Source: Astrocystis sublimbata (taxonomy: Eukaryota > Ascomycota > Sordariomycetes > Xylariales > Xylariaceae). Taken from it: a DNA stretch of 64,000 nt. Of the stretch, positions 11,134-23,994 are shown in pieces. Below the pieces are notes generated by a model, which worked only from the letters and a program-made list of their open reading frames with translations, had not been told where the DNA came from and made no database searches. The stretch is taken from positions 124,001 to 188,000 of the forward strand of contig JAJNNY010000041.1 in assembly GCA_022453515.1 (NCBI GenBank). Direction: 5' to 3'. Position numbers and translations under genes: made by a program. How positions within the stretch are numbered: position 1 is the stretch's first letter; each line of letters begins with the position of its first letter.

Positions 11134-14100
11134 ACAGGATCTAGTACTATAGGTATGTAGGTGTATAGGTATGTAGTTCGTAAGAACCGATGTCGTCGTC
11201 GAGTTCGAGTTCAGCGAGGACCGGTTCGAATATTATTTTTCAAGCTGATTGCTTCGCCATTATAATGCAATATACAGTGTCCCAATAAGCATAACAGCGG
11301 GGCGCGTGGGCAATACAAAACAATATAACAGGCATTCAAAAATCGTAAGAAAGACGCAACATTCACAAGGAAGAAGGGGAATTGCGATCCATGTCGGGTA
11401 GAAGTGTATGAAGATTGCATTAAGGGACCACCCCCAAGTAGGACTATGTAAATCAGTCAGTGGGAGATCGGCAATGGAAATTACATTTCGAAGGCGACTC
11501 CGTAGTAGTCACGTACACTAAGTGTTGCCGGCAGACGCTGGTTGTTTGGCATCCCAGCTATGCATACCAGCGCATTTAGCAAGCGATCCTTCGCGTTATC
11601 CATGCATGCCATGATCTTTGGTCCAAGTTTGGGGGTTGCTGGCGAACTGGGACTGGCGAGACTGGCAAGACTGGCACGACTTGGTTGCAAAAAAAGGTGG
11701 GCTGGAAACAAGCTGGACCACCATGTCAGAGACACTAATACGAGAACATACTAAGTAAGAAAGGCGGGATCTATTCCATTCGCCGGTGCCGCGCGGCGAC
11801 ATCATAGGGTAGAGCGGATTGGGGAACAACAAGACGGATGCACCCGTTCGTCGACCTTGGCCCGGATGGGGGAGGACACACCACCCCCGGGGGACGTAGC
11901 TGGATGCCATGCTCCCTATCTCACCGCGTTGCATAGAATGTATGTAGGAGACAAGATATGCCGGGTTTCTGAATGCTGAAAGACTGTGACGCTGGGAGTT
12001 GCATCGCATGCGTTCCCACCAAGCATCCAAGAACGAGAACTGGTTCTGCAACTCAAATCACCAAAAATACCAGGTTACTATTATACAGTGTACTACTGAT
12101 GTTCAACAGGGTAGTCGATTGGCGGCAGCCGATCAGCGTTCTGAGCAGTTGAGGACCCCGGGAAAAACAGCCGTGTTCCACACCCGGGCAAGAGTGTTCG
12201 CGGGGGTCAAGGAAATTAAATGATATCACGCAAGTCTCTCACAGTAGGAGGGTTCCTTCAGGATAGCCAACCTAGGCTGTCTTGAAGCCAATTGGCTCTC
12301 GGGCTTCACTTAAAAACTGGTACGGTTCTGTGAAAGTAATGGATGATGTAGGAGTAGACATCGAAGAACTAGAAGGACGTCGGCAGGCAGTTGTTGCTGG
12401 GCTCAGCCTGAGATTGATTAAATTCCGTCGGGCCAAGCGGTTGTCAAGACACAGAAAATCCTTTGCGCGCAATGAAGGTCGGGCTCGCCAGAGAAACTAG
12501 AGAGGCCGTGAAAGGCTACTATCAAGCGCCTCGGTCGGTTGTTTCGATCCTTCGTGGCAAGTCAAGTGCTGTTAGTAAGGTCGCCAAGGTGCTATCTGCA
12601 ATCTCCTGGGCAGAACTGGGGAAGCATGAGCCTGGTTGATGCTGCATCGATGGCAGAAACTGTTCATCAACCGATTGTTGAAGTCAATCGAGGACAACCA
12701 TGATGCTTCAGTTCTTATCTTGGGCCTTGTAATCATACCCGAGTTCACGTAAGTGAGTATGTAGCAGGGTCGGTTATGCAAGGGCCGTCGATCTTGCGTT
12801 GCTGAATGCCTGACAGCGTTTTGGGTGAGGAATTCATGGTGTATTTGCATACGCATGCTACATATAGTACACTATTTTAATTCCAAAATAAGCTATTTCT
12901 ATCCCCTGCTATTACTGGATAGCAGCAGCACATATGTAGGCACTCGACATGATTTGAACAGCATGTCGGGCGACGCGGGCATGGGCGAGATGGGCGAGAT
13001 GGGTACGGTATCATCTTACAGCCAGGTAACAAAATCGGCTACAGTATATGTACGGTGTAGTGGTATTACTACTACATAGTACTTCGAGTACATACTACTA
13101 GCAGTGAGATTCGGGGTCATTGGCGTTGCCCAAAACTTGCAGGACCACTGCTCTGAGGAACTGCAGAATCGCTCGTCACACTAAAGTTGTTAGCTTTCGT
13201 CATTCGTCTGATTCGTTTGCCATGCTCGTAGTATATATAGATCTGCCAGCTTAGAATGAATGGAATTGTATTACTGGGTCAAGAAGCCCAAACTCCGGCC
13301 AAATGAACAACCTTCAAGCTGAAGAATTCCAGATCAAATCAACTTTGGAAATTGCGTACTCGTACGAGGAGAGTACACTTTGTCAAGGCCTGTACCATAT
13401 AGGAAACTCCCCAGGGCAAAACCAGGGGCTTCCCCAGCCCTGGCCGGCTTAGGTAGGTAGTAGTGTAAGGGGTCAGGAACCATACTTGCCTTCTACCTGG
13501 GGCCTGTCATTCTGTGTGCCTGTATGCCGAGGAAGTCATTTTCCACGCAAGAATCACAAAATGACTAGCGGGACGAGTCCACCGACCAAGTGGTCTGGAA
13601 CTAGATAAAGGAGGGTTAGAGTCAACGCGGGCGGGAATCCACTCACACTCATCTACCCACTCGGCGGCCCAGCAGAGTTTGTCCCGGTTAGGATGTGAGA
13701 TGGGTAAGGCGAGGCAACGCCTGGTCGACCACACGATATTTACGTGATTGAGAAGGGTTCCTTCCTTCCAAGCGAGAAGTACGTATTGATATGCCTGGCT
13801 CCTAAAGTATATGTAGAGCCGGCAATGCGCCGGGACCATCTCTGGGATACCTACCGGGCGGTTGATGGGATCTAACTAAGCCTTGGCCCCAATCAGGTCG
13901 GCGAACATCAGGGTTTATACCACTTATCGAAATCCAACTAAATCAATCTCAGCAGTGGTGCGGTGTGCTGTACTGCATAGTATGGTAGGTAGTCGCAAAT
14001 GCTCAACACTCACAACTCACAACTCACAACTCACATCTCTCCACTCTGGTCATACATAGTGTAACCTCAGAATGCGACGTTCCTCGGATCCGATTCGACC

Positions 14101-16946
14101 TGTCTCGTCTGTTTGCTGATCGGTGTGGCGCTTGGAACCCGGGTGTTAGTCAGCAAAGCGTTGCACAACGCCGTCGTCCAGGCCGTCGCAACCGGCCGAT
14201 CTAAACATACGTGGTTCTCGAGGTTCTGATTCTAACTGAGATGGGGGGCAGCCGTCGCAGATCTCCTGTCCCGGCACTTGTCTCGACTTGTCGAGCTTGT
14301 CCAGAGCCTGCTCGGCCTGATCTGTAATGACCCAGACATCCAGAAATCTGTAAAAACTCGGTGTCTGACATGGATATGGACATGGATATGGTTACTCTCC
14401 ATAACCGATGATTGTAAATTCTTGGATCGATCTTTTCGACAATCGCCTTACTGTGCCACATCCCACTCCACATATTCCTGACACTTCAGCTGCTGGTCAT
14501 GCTGGGCATGCGTGGGATGCTTGCCATTCGAGCCATTCTCGGTCCCGATGTCCAGGCACTGACTGACTGACTGACTCCTACCGGGACAATCCCTCGATGG
14601 AGTTTTGTATGCGAGGCTGCGGATGCTGAACCTTGAGTGCCGTAGCATTGCAGCCCTCGAGACCCTCTACCTCCGAGTCCCTCTCCGCGGCTCGACATTT
14701 GGCACAATCATGAATATGCACCCTACTTATTCTCCGGGGTCTGTTTGGACTCTCCCTGACAAACAATAGCGAAACTCGACTCCGGCACGAACATACTGCA
14801 TATCGCAACGGGAGAGCCTCCCGAGACTGATTGTGAGAACCGTGTACCTTCAGACTTAGACCCGTTGACTATATTATCGCATTGCGATCGGTGTAGTCCC
14901 GACTGTCTAACGCCGTAAGCTGTGCGAGCCGGGTAAGGGCAGTCATGGATATAGTGGAATCCGTTGTTTATCCCGGTGTCAGGCTACAGGTCCTTTCGCG
15001 GTACAGAATGGCACTTATCAGAAAATTACTTTCACGTTGCCTCGGCGTACCTCTTCGACTCGTACCACGCTCGCTCTCCCTTTGGTCGCGTAGGACATCC
15101 ATTGAAGAACAATGATAGAGACAAGAGATTTTTCTCAAGAGCCAACCAAGTAGAGTCCACGTCAGTGCATCTATTCAATGCACGTCCCTCAAAAACAGCA
15201 GCGATACGATGAAGACGTTTGAGTTCAAACTTCGTCGTCCCTTTTGACGACCCGTCTGGGAGCCCATCTGTGAACGACTAGATCGCGGTATACTACTTGG
15301 ACAGGCGTTGCTGGCCCTCGCAGGTTCCTGCCATCGATGCAATTTCGTCTATTCCCTATGTCAGCGGAAATGACTATCGGGTGGTGCCTCGCCTAGCTGT
15401 GGTCGCTCTGGTTACAGCCAGCCAGCTCGTTGACAAACATGTTCCTAGCCATCCTGCTTGAAGCTCCCGCTCCCGCATCCGTGCTTGGGAGCCAACTGCC
15501 ACCGATGTTGGATATACCTCGTTCCAGCTATTTCGTACCAATGGTCCTCAAATCGCCTCAATGCTGCTAGTCAGTTTCGCCATTTTATCTCCTGGGGCTT
15601 GGAGCATGTGCCAGCAAGATTAAGAAGGCGGACTTTGCACCTTTGTAGTTCACTTGTTGTCCGCTCCAACACTTCTTATTAGTACCATTGAGGTGAATCC
15701 CCCAATACTATACAATATACAAGTAAGACGTTGTACAAGAATCTAAACAGAAAAGAGCAGACCAAGAACCCACATAGACACCGCCCGGATTCACAGCCAA
15801 TACCCGAGAAAATACCATCAGTTTATCAGCAGGCCCCAATCCAGAAAACAACAAGCGGCTTAGAGCAGTACCGCACCTTATTCAGGACGAAGTGTTATCT
15901 ATTCTACCTTCAGTTTTGCAGTGCATTGACTCTGCGACGACCAGCGAGTACAGACTTTGCGAAACTGCCGTCTTGTGTCCCAAGAAGCAGAAGTAGACCT
16001 GTCGTTTGCTCCTCACATTATTGTCTATTTACGATAACCAAACCGAATAGCTGTGTGGGACAGAACAATACTGGTTGCCCAGGGCAGTGCTAGACGGATG
16101 CTGAGAAGACTGACAACCTGTAGCTAATTATATTCTAATGTCTGCTTGTTTTAATCCATACCGTGATCATTTTATAATATCTCGCAGAATCCCATCGGTT
16201 TGTTTACGAAGAAAACGAGAATTTTCAAGCTTCCTTGCACGGTTATCAAGAACAAAATGAGTAACCACAAGATAATCCAGTCATAATACCATGAGGATGA
16301 ACATATTCGACGTCTTCATGACAACGCCAGCTATCTCTTGACTTGAAGATCCCATATGTATGAGTGTTGAACTACTCCGAATACTGTCACATTCACACAT
16401 CATCAGATGAAGCCTGAAACGGTGAAGATACCCCTGGGTGAGAAACAACAACTAGACAAAATGCACATGCCTTGTCAGCTTGAATTCATTGACTCTCGTC
16501 ATAGTAACAATCTCGGCATCGTCTTTTCAACCAGTAGTCCCTTGCGACCTTGAGATCTGCTAGCTGATCATCCAGAAGGTAGTGACTACGAGTGACTTCT
16601 CGCACCCAATGAGTCAAGCCTTCATTCACGTCCTCTAAGTCATTTTGATGACAACACTTCACAGTTGCCTAGGAATACGACACCTGAGGCAAGAACGTTG
16701 GCAGTATTGCCTTCATCCTGATGAAGTACTCTCATTGCTACATGACTGCCCATGTATCTCCACAGCACAGCATAGGTAGAGCTATAGAATTTCCAAAGGC
16801 TTCTTTAATATTGTGTCAAACACGCACGCTATCATCCAAAATTACAACAAATCAATTGAAACGTATTTTCTTACGTTAACTCCATGACTGTCTCGCGAGG
16901 ATAAGTGAAGAAGTTGATGCATGCGCTCATAGATGGTCTACTACTA
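11134..16946. other. 5.8-kb stretch without a supported gene
   Basis: Scattered short frames lack domains, splice continuity or coding-like composition. Low-complexity spots are AACTCAC repeats (14006-14035) and GACT repeats (14559-14577). Part of the right side should be 3' UTR of the minus-strand transporter. A poorly conserved gene or non-coding RNA cannot be excluded. Confidence 0.4.
14006..14035. repeat. ACTCACA heptamer repeat
   Basis: About four tandem copies of a CAACTCA-type heptamer. Short microsatellite-like sequence in non-coding DNA. Confidence 0.8.
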
Positions 16947-18613
16947 TCAGTTATGCCCCGTCTCAAGATCTGCTCGCTTCTCGTCAAGCACGGCAGTTGG
17001 TGCTACTTCTTCGATAGTTTCGTCACTGAACTTCAGATCCTCCTCGAGGTCGGTGGTATCGTTGATGCGGAACCAGATAACGGGTGTAGCGATGAGGATG
17101 GAGACAGCCGACAGACCAAACTTGTATTTTTGTTAATTATGATCCAACTCCAGCAGTTGACGGATCGAGACTTACAGTGACGCCGTACAGAACACGGTAG
17201 GAGACGTGACGTCCATCTAGGGCCCAGAACACGGCAGCGCCGGCTGATTGAATACCCTTGTAGAAACCAGCCATGTTGGCAGTCTTGCGACCTGAGTTGG
17301 ATAGAGCGCCCATCCACCTGCGAATTGAACATGATCAGTAAGTTGGCGCAGCCTTCTACCCGTATGAACGTGACTTACCAGTAGATAGAGGTCTGCCAGC
17401 AGGCATCGTAAAAGCCGTAGAAGATGTACAAGAAAGCTGGACCAAGATAACCAGGGTCGGTATAATCGATCTTCTGCGCCTCATAGCCCTCTTGGGAGGT
17501 AACTTCTCGGGGCGGCTGGTCTTTTTCGAAAGCGTATCCACCACCCCAGATGGTAAAGGTCAAGACAAGCAAGGCAACCAGAGCAGCCTTGGCACGAACA
17601 GAACGGCGGACTCTAGAGATGTCAAGGGCAGCGCCGAATACTATAGCACCTATGATCTGAGCCAGCCAATACAGCAGCGAATTCAGTGAACGAGCACGCA
17701 GATTAAAGTGAGCACCATTCACACCGTTTTGCTGGTAGGTGTAGAAGATGTTGGAGGCAAAGAACATGGGGAACAGGAAGACAACCCAGGGAGACAGGCG
17801 GATGCACTCCCACAGACCGACGAACTCGGACTGCCAAGTGGGCTCCTTCATGACGATGACCCTCGAGCCATCCTCGCGGACGACCTTGTCAGCATTGACG
17901 AGGGCAAATGCCAGAACGGCACCGGCGAACATGAGAACAATGAAGGCAATGTAGGTGCTATCATTGACAGTGCCGGTAGAGTTGTTGAGGTTCTGCACGA
18001 GCACGATAAGGGCACCGATGACACCACCGGCGTTGAAGATGATCCAGAAAGTGCTGATGAACCGACCCTTGGATCTCTCCATGGGATAGGACATCATGAT
18101 GGCACCCTGGGCGGTCCAAAGCAAGCCGGCACAGAGGCCCAGGAAGGCGCCTGCGAAATCGACGAAACCCTCGTTCTTGGTGTGATTATAGCATAGGAAG
18201 CTCGCCGAGTAGAGGGAGTAGCCGATGCCACCGAGCGAAAGAGTGACCCTGATACCAAGCTTGTTGGTGAAAGAGCCGGCGAAGAAGCCGACAAAGGCGA
18301 AGACGGCATATGTCGCAGTCGAGGCGTTCGCTTGGACGGTCGGGTCGAGCTGGCCACCACCACCGATACCGCCGAGGGCGTTGTATAGACCGGGACACAG
18401 GAAGCACACGAAGGACACCATAAGAAGCTGGGCCTTAGGCGAGGCATACCAGATCTCCTTACAGCCGGGAAGCTTTACACCCTTGTACATCCATCCTTCG
18501 GGGCGAGGCACGGTGACGCCTTCGGTGTATGGGGGTAGTCCATTTTCGGAGGGCGTGGTATCCGTCCGGACGACGTGGGATTCCTTGTCGGCCATCTTGA
18601 GATTGTGTACCAA
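16947..18613 (-). CDS. UNC93-like / DUF895 major-facilitator transporter
   Basis: Fungal UNC93-like proteins (the family of S. pombe C922.05c) are major-facilitator-fold membrane proteins with unproven substrate. Exons: 18613 or 18595 to 17379, 17317-17176 and 17120-16947. The introns (GTAAGT...TCGCAG and GTAAGT...ACAAG) preserve frame. The product is 516 residues from the first ATG or 510 from the second (MADKESHVV), which I prefer. The N-terminal tail leads into a helix with PKAQLLMVSFVCFLCPGLYN and the motif NALGGIGGGGQ. About eleven further hydrophobic segments follow, with TAQGAIMMSYPMERSKGRFI between the halves. The C-terminal part restored by splicing includes WWMGALSNSGRKTANMAGFY, a conserved family block. 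An acidic cytosolic tail ends the protein. Confidence 0.88.
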
Positions 18614-18735
18614 CGCGCGCTCACTCCAAGCCGGTTAGGATGACCGTCACAGGCTGTAGCGGCCTCGTACAAAGACAAGGTCCGGGTGCGACTTGTGCCT
18701 ATACTATCGACATGAGTAAGGAATTGCCGTCTGGG

Positions 18736-18860
18736 AAGGAGAGAGAGGGAGAGAGAGAGAGAAAAGAGAAATAAAGAACTGGGATGTGGTCTCTAGTCTC
18801 TGGCGCGAAGCATTGGCACGTGGCAGAGACGCAAAAGCGGGAGACGGGAGACGGGAGACA
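18736..18860. repeat. GA-rich microsatellite and GGGAGAC repeats in the transporter 5' flank
   Basis: A GAGA tract occupies 18736-18770 and three or so GGGAGAC units lie at 18837-18860. On the minus strand these are CT-rich. This is common in fungal promoters and leaders, so they may be part of the UNC93-like gene's control region. Confidence 0.6.
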
Positions 18861-19194
18861 TGGACCAGGTGGTTAAGCAGGAGACGGATGTGCCTGGCGG
18901 TTGGTATTCGCATTGCAGCAGCGCATACAATTAGAGTTTGACTAACCTTGCGTTGGGTAAGGGACGAGCCGCGGGACGGGCGAGTGGGAAGACCCTTCGA
19001 ACCGTATAACGAAGAACAGAGGTCGGTTGGTTGTCTGTCGAGAGCGACGGGCGACGTGAGACGGGAGACGGGAATCCGCTGGGAAGGGAAACGCAGATAA
19101 GTAAAAGCAGGCGGCGGCATGGGCAGGCCCCAGAATATTTATTGTCACGGCTGGCCAAAGCCTGGCATGCCAGCTCGCCAGGGTGTCTGGTGTC

Positions 19195-19221
19195 TACCTA
19201 CCTACCTACCTACCTAGGTAG
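19195..19221. repeat. CTAC tetramer repeat ending in CCTAGGTA
   Basis: Tandem CTAC units run directly into the palindromic CCTAGGTAG element that recurs across the intergenic DNA of this window. Confidence 0.8.
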
Positions 19222-21112
19222 TACTGGGCACTGCGAGGGAACAAATGATGAACAATGCGGCGCCCCGACATTTGATGGGGCCATCTGAGCTTGCTCTCTG
19301 TACCATGTTCCGAAGTACCGTATACGCCGTTGCAGATCCCGGGTCAAAGTCCCTCGAACCAGATAGAGCCTGATAAGGAGGTACCGTTCGGCGCACGTGC
19401 CGCGGGCAGCTACTTTAGACTCCTAAGATACACCTATCTAGGTACCTTCCATCCTCCGTGAGCACAGCGCGCTAGCAACCCAAAGCATCCAAGCTTGCCC
19501 GGCACGTCTAATGCCAGCCGAGCGAACCTTATCCTGCCCCGGCCTGCCCTAGCCTTAGCGGAATGGGGAAGGCAGCGTGGGCGGAGCCCGCTAGAGCCCA
19601 TGCCGCAGGATCGCAGCTTGCAAACAGAAACTTGGATACCTTCATTACGAGGAAATTGGGGTGGGCGAGTAGGTACCGTACCACATCGCAATCAATCCTG
19701 TGCCTACCTGGTACCTCCAGGGCTATCTACCCACCTACCGGAATATGTATGTCATGCCGACCGACCGTTGAAAACACATCCAACCCATCGGATGTGCACT
19801 ATGTAAACGAGTTGGATCGCAACAGCATAGCATGTGTGCGACTCCAATTATATGTTGGTGCGCGCCGATCATCGCTATCTTGATTATTTTGCCCGAGGGT
19901 TGGATCATATCACTTTCTTCAATAGAAAGTGCCTACATACGGTCGGTACCTGTCCGTTGCTGCCACTCTTTCGTATAGTGTACATCGAACGGCGGTCACA
20001 AGTCTCGGAGATGATTTCGTGGTGACACAGCATACTATCAAGCAAGACAACGCCCACACTACCTATCTGTAAGACGGATGGTAGGTAGCATTTGTTGCCC
20101 TTGGGTGAGGGCCAGGCTCAGGGCCAATGCAAGCTCAGCTCATGGCAACCGTCGCATGTGAATGGGCATGTGAGCATCACAAGGGACAGGTAACCGGGCT
20201 TACGGGTGTGGTATGGTGTGGCGTGGTATAATGGCACCGTTAGGAGGTAGGTAGGTAAAGTATCAATCGTCGATTCGTATCTAAATCAGGTAGATAGTGT
20301 GGCAAGTTACCGTACACGAAGACACGTCGTATCCCAGCAATTCAAAGGAAAACCGGTATGCTACCTGCCTGCCTACCTGCCTACCTGCATCGTGTACAGT
20401 GGGATCGATGGCTGCACGCTACGTGACAATTGCCTATCAACCTAGGGGCTTCCCTCGATTACCACTCCCCCAGACTAGGTCGTTGCAGGCATAGGATACT
20501 CAGTCTATGTATCTAAAAACGTAATTCATGCCGTCTTGCAAATACCCGGTCAAACCTGGCGAAGTGAACAGTGGTAGCAAGTATCTAAATCGACTTACAA
20601 TAGGGGCGGGCATGTCCCTGCTTAGGTAGGGAGAGACGTACCATTAAATGGGGGGAAAAGTCGACAATTTAGGTACATACAGGTAGTTAGTTACCTCTCT
20701 GGACATAAAGGGAGACGGTGGCGCTGTTCTACTATGTACTTTGTAGTTCGCATAGAACAGCATCGCGCGCGCACACCGGCACTCGCTCCAAGGGTTCGTA
20801 TTCCCGTTGCCGCCATCCCTCAACTTTTCTTTCATGATCGAGCGTTCGCCTCCACTTAAACACCCAGGCCGGGGGAGGGGCGGACGAGAGGGGCGCAGTT
20901 GTACAGTACTGTAGTCCGACCACAATTGCTTGCTCGCCTTCGAGGCAGGCCAGCTGCCAGGTTACAGGAGCCAGTTTGTTCAGGTCAAAGAAAGCGTTGG
21001 TTTGAACCGAATGCAGACGAATTTGGATCAATCGTGCCTAACCACAATTGCACCAAACCTCCGAGATCTCAATCCCAAGGACAAACAAGGGGTGTTTGTT
21101 GGCTGGCTCGGC

Positions 21113-21144
21113 TGGGGGTCGAGGGGGTCGAGGGGGTCGAGGGT
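21113..21144. repeat. GGGGGTCGA nonamer repeat
   Basis: Three consecutive GGGGGTCGA units followed by a variant. Local slippage-type repeat with no gene context. Confidence 0.8.
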
Positions 21145-22029
21145 GGCGTTCCTTTTAGAACCTCGACGGGCAGAGACGGGAATGATAAGACAGGAATCAG
21201 AGCAGCTGCATGTCTTAGAGCTGATAAGTCAAGGATAAGTTGCGGGCCGATTGCTTCCCTGGCCCCTTGAGTGCGCTGTCATTGGCTGCCTTGGCCCCAG
21301 GTCACAAGACTGATCTCCGCGCCGTGTGCCCTCGCCGCCTCGAGGAATGGCAGGCAAATAGGAAGGAGAACAGGGGTATCGCGAGGGATCGCCCAGTAGT
21401 GGGATCCCAGTGGGCAGTCGAGGGCAGTGGGCCGACTGCGGGGCGCCATCTGTTCTTTTGTTGCCTGCGCCTGCTAAAGGACAGCACTAACTTATCTTTC
21501 GGGACCCTACCTAGGTACCTAAGCAGGCCGAAGCAGGCCTAGGGGCATCTACTATAAGTAGTCATGCTAGTATCGGCATGTAACGTTGCCCATGCCATTC
21601 GCCAATCCTCAACCTCACATTCGGTTTCTGGTAATTACAGTAGATACGCGAACGTCCTGTTTGTGATGGTAATTACGCCTATCTCTCTATCTGGTCTCTA
21701 CAGCTGCATGCGTGAAGCTTCGAGAAGACTTATCATCTTGAAATATACAGTCCCAGCTGCTTGGACCGACCCGACCCGACCACACGAGCGGTGTGGGGTT
21801 CGTTTAGGTAGGTAAGGTACCTAGGTAGGTATTCCCAGCTCGCCAGCATCGTTATTAATCGTATCAATCACCAGGTGTCAGACTGTCTGGGTTTGGCAGT
21901 AAGACCCTTGCTTTGTGTTAGCAAGCACCAATTGTTGCAGTTACAATCCACGAGGCCAATATCTATTTCTGGTGCCTTTTAGAAACACTTTGGCCCGTTT
22001 GGTACAGCACAGGAGATAAAGAACTCCTC

Positions 22030-22071
22030 CTCTCAAGCTCTCTCTCAAGCTCTCTCTCTCTTTTTTTTTTC
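22030..22071. repeat. CTCTCAAG / CT / poly-T tract
   Basis: Two TCTCTCAAGC units pass into a CT run and then a run of ten T. Low-complexity non-coding sequence. Confidence 0.75.
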
Positions 22072-23994
22072 TTTGGCTGCCAACAACCATCAGCATCTGT
22101 GATCGGCACTGCAACTCTAAAACCCCAGAAGTGCCTAGGTAGGTAGTTAGTATCCGTACCCACTCACCCACCTCCTCCCCGCATTCCGGACAAGGTTGGG
22201 CCACAAAGCAGCAGTTCGGCACTCAAGCTAGACCAGATCTGCAATGGCCTTCCCAGCACTTTGAGGCTTAGCTTGAACCTTGGAATAACTAACCTTACGA
22301 GTAGCTCTCAGCAACAGATGGAACATAGACAAGGTTACATTCATGCTTGACCTCTACTATGTACTATGTATATGGATGTCGTTGCAAACTGCCATGAGCC
22401 AATTCGATCTTGACTTTCACCTAAGGTTGCAGTCGATATTTCGCGGCAACTTGTCTGATTCGAAGCCTCGGGACAGTCTGAGGTGCCCCTACCTAGTAAT
22501 CAATCCACATTATACATCGTTCTCAGGCACACCATGCTATGCGCGCTGCCGGATCAATTCTTGATCATGGGCAGTGACTGGTGATTGATTTACCCCTTGT
22601 TCAGTGTTCAGGAGGTACCTACCTAGTTATGTTTTTCTTTTCTCAGCTGGTGGGAGTTGAGTCAGAACGAACCTCCAGAGTCGACTTCTTTTGGCCCAAG
22701 GTGTCTCAACCACCGGAAACTTCTATTTATCATATTACTTGGCTTTTCACAACGCATGTAGCCAAGCTTTGCACGCACGTGCACACACGTATATACATAC
22801 GTATGATAATTCCATCAGCTTTACTTTGTCATATATTTCCTCCATTGTTGAGTCGATACCATGACACAAGCTACTGGGAAATGAAGACACGATCCTAGTA
22901 CATTGAGACATTAGGTAGCAGTCTCCGAGCGATCGCTACAGCAACCAACGTTTGATCTAGACCAGTCTGCCATGTGTCCGTTGCAGCCCAAAATGCAACT
23001 AGACTCACGATGGCTCCGCCAACAGCAATTGCAAGTCATGAAAGAGATGGAAGAGGAACTGGTAAAATGGTTTCGGGGTATGCATGGCCGATTGTCTTTG
23101 TTCACAATACACTACAGTCTGAACCAGCCAAAAGTGTCCCAATTGGACCGTCCCAGTTCCCTGCGATGAGCAGGTAGATAACGCGACAAGCGAGGTGATG
23201 AGGCGTGAGCCAATGATACAAAATCTTCCCTCCAAGGGATCCCAATCCCCAGTTCCCCATGTCCGCTGTAACAGAGAAACCCAATATGAGCCTGCGTGGC
23301 ATTCAAAAAAACATTAAAACGACTCCCTCCATAGCCATTGCCTGATTTTCGCCGTTCATCCGATAAGGTTTCCGGGACCCAGATAGTAATCTTGAATTTT
23401 GGTGCACCCCGGTTTCAGTTCATTTTCCCTTACAACCTAGCCAGAGAAGATAATGGGAGTCCCAGGTACGTTTTACACAATATTGTACCCTCGGCTCATT
23501 TGGAGACTGAGTTTTGCGCTTCGAAGGCGCAGCAGGATGATTGGCGATCCTGACGCCTTAAGAATGTCGTGCCTGTCCCCAGTGGATACACGGAAGATGT
23601 TCGTAGCTCTGCCTCCAAACCTAAAGCGAATACATATCCGGCATGTACGACCCCGGGCCGTATTGAAAGAAGTTATGCAAATACCGGATTGGTTCAGCAT
23701 AGATGTATAGATGTAGGTGGGGAAGAGTGTGCCAAATTCCCGGGCATTCGTTACCCTCGAATGCTAATAGTTGACGCGATATGGATATGCAGTAGGTTCT
23801 GCTGTTGATCCGCCGTAGGGTAAATCCAAAAAAAAAAATATGTTCCGTTGATAACGTGCGTCCAATTAAAGAAATGGGTATCATAAATATGGTAGAAGAG
23901 GAAATGCGATAACACAATGCAGTTTTGCAGTATGATAATACTGGATCCGTGATCGAAGTTAGGCGGCGACGTGCCCCCCGGGGAAAGAATTTGC

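Larger units (their letters stand above)
18614..23994. other. 5.4-kb stretch without a supported gene
   Basis: Contains the 5' flank of the UNC93-like gene, including GA-rich sequence at 18736-18770 and GGGAGAC repeats. It also has CTAC repeats at 19195-19221, three copies of a GGGGGTCGA unit at 21113-21144, a CT/T tract at 22030-22071, and several CCTACCTAGGTAGG elements. Short frames are present but none has a domain, splice context or balanced composition. The part next to 23995 should be the RasGEF 3' UTR. Confidence 0.45.

Noticed and set aside
17708..18196. 162-residue plus-strand frame rich in Asp, Glu and His
   Set aside because: It lies antisense within the UNC93-like exon 1, whose own frame has clear membrane helices and splice-consistent ends.
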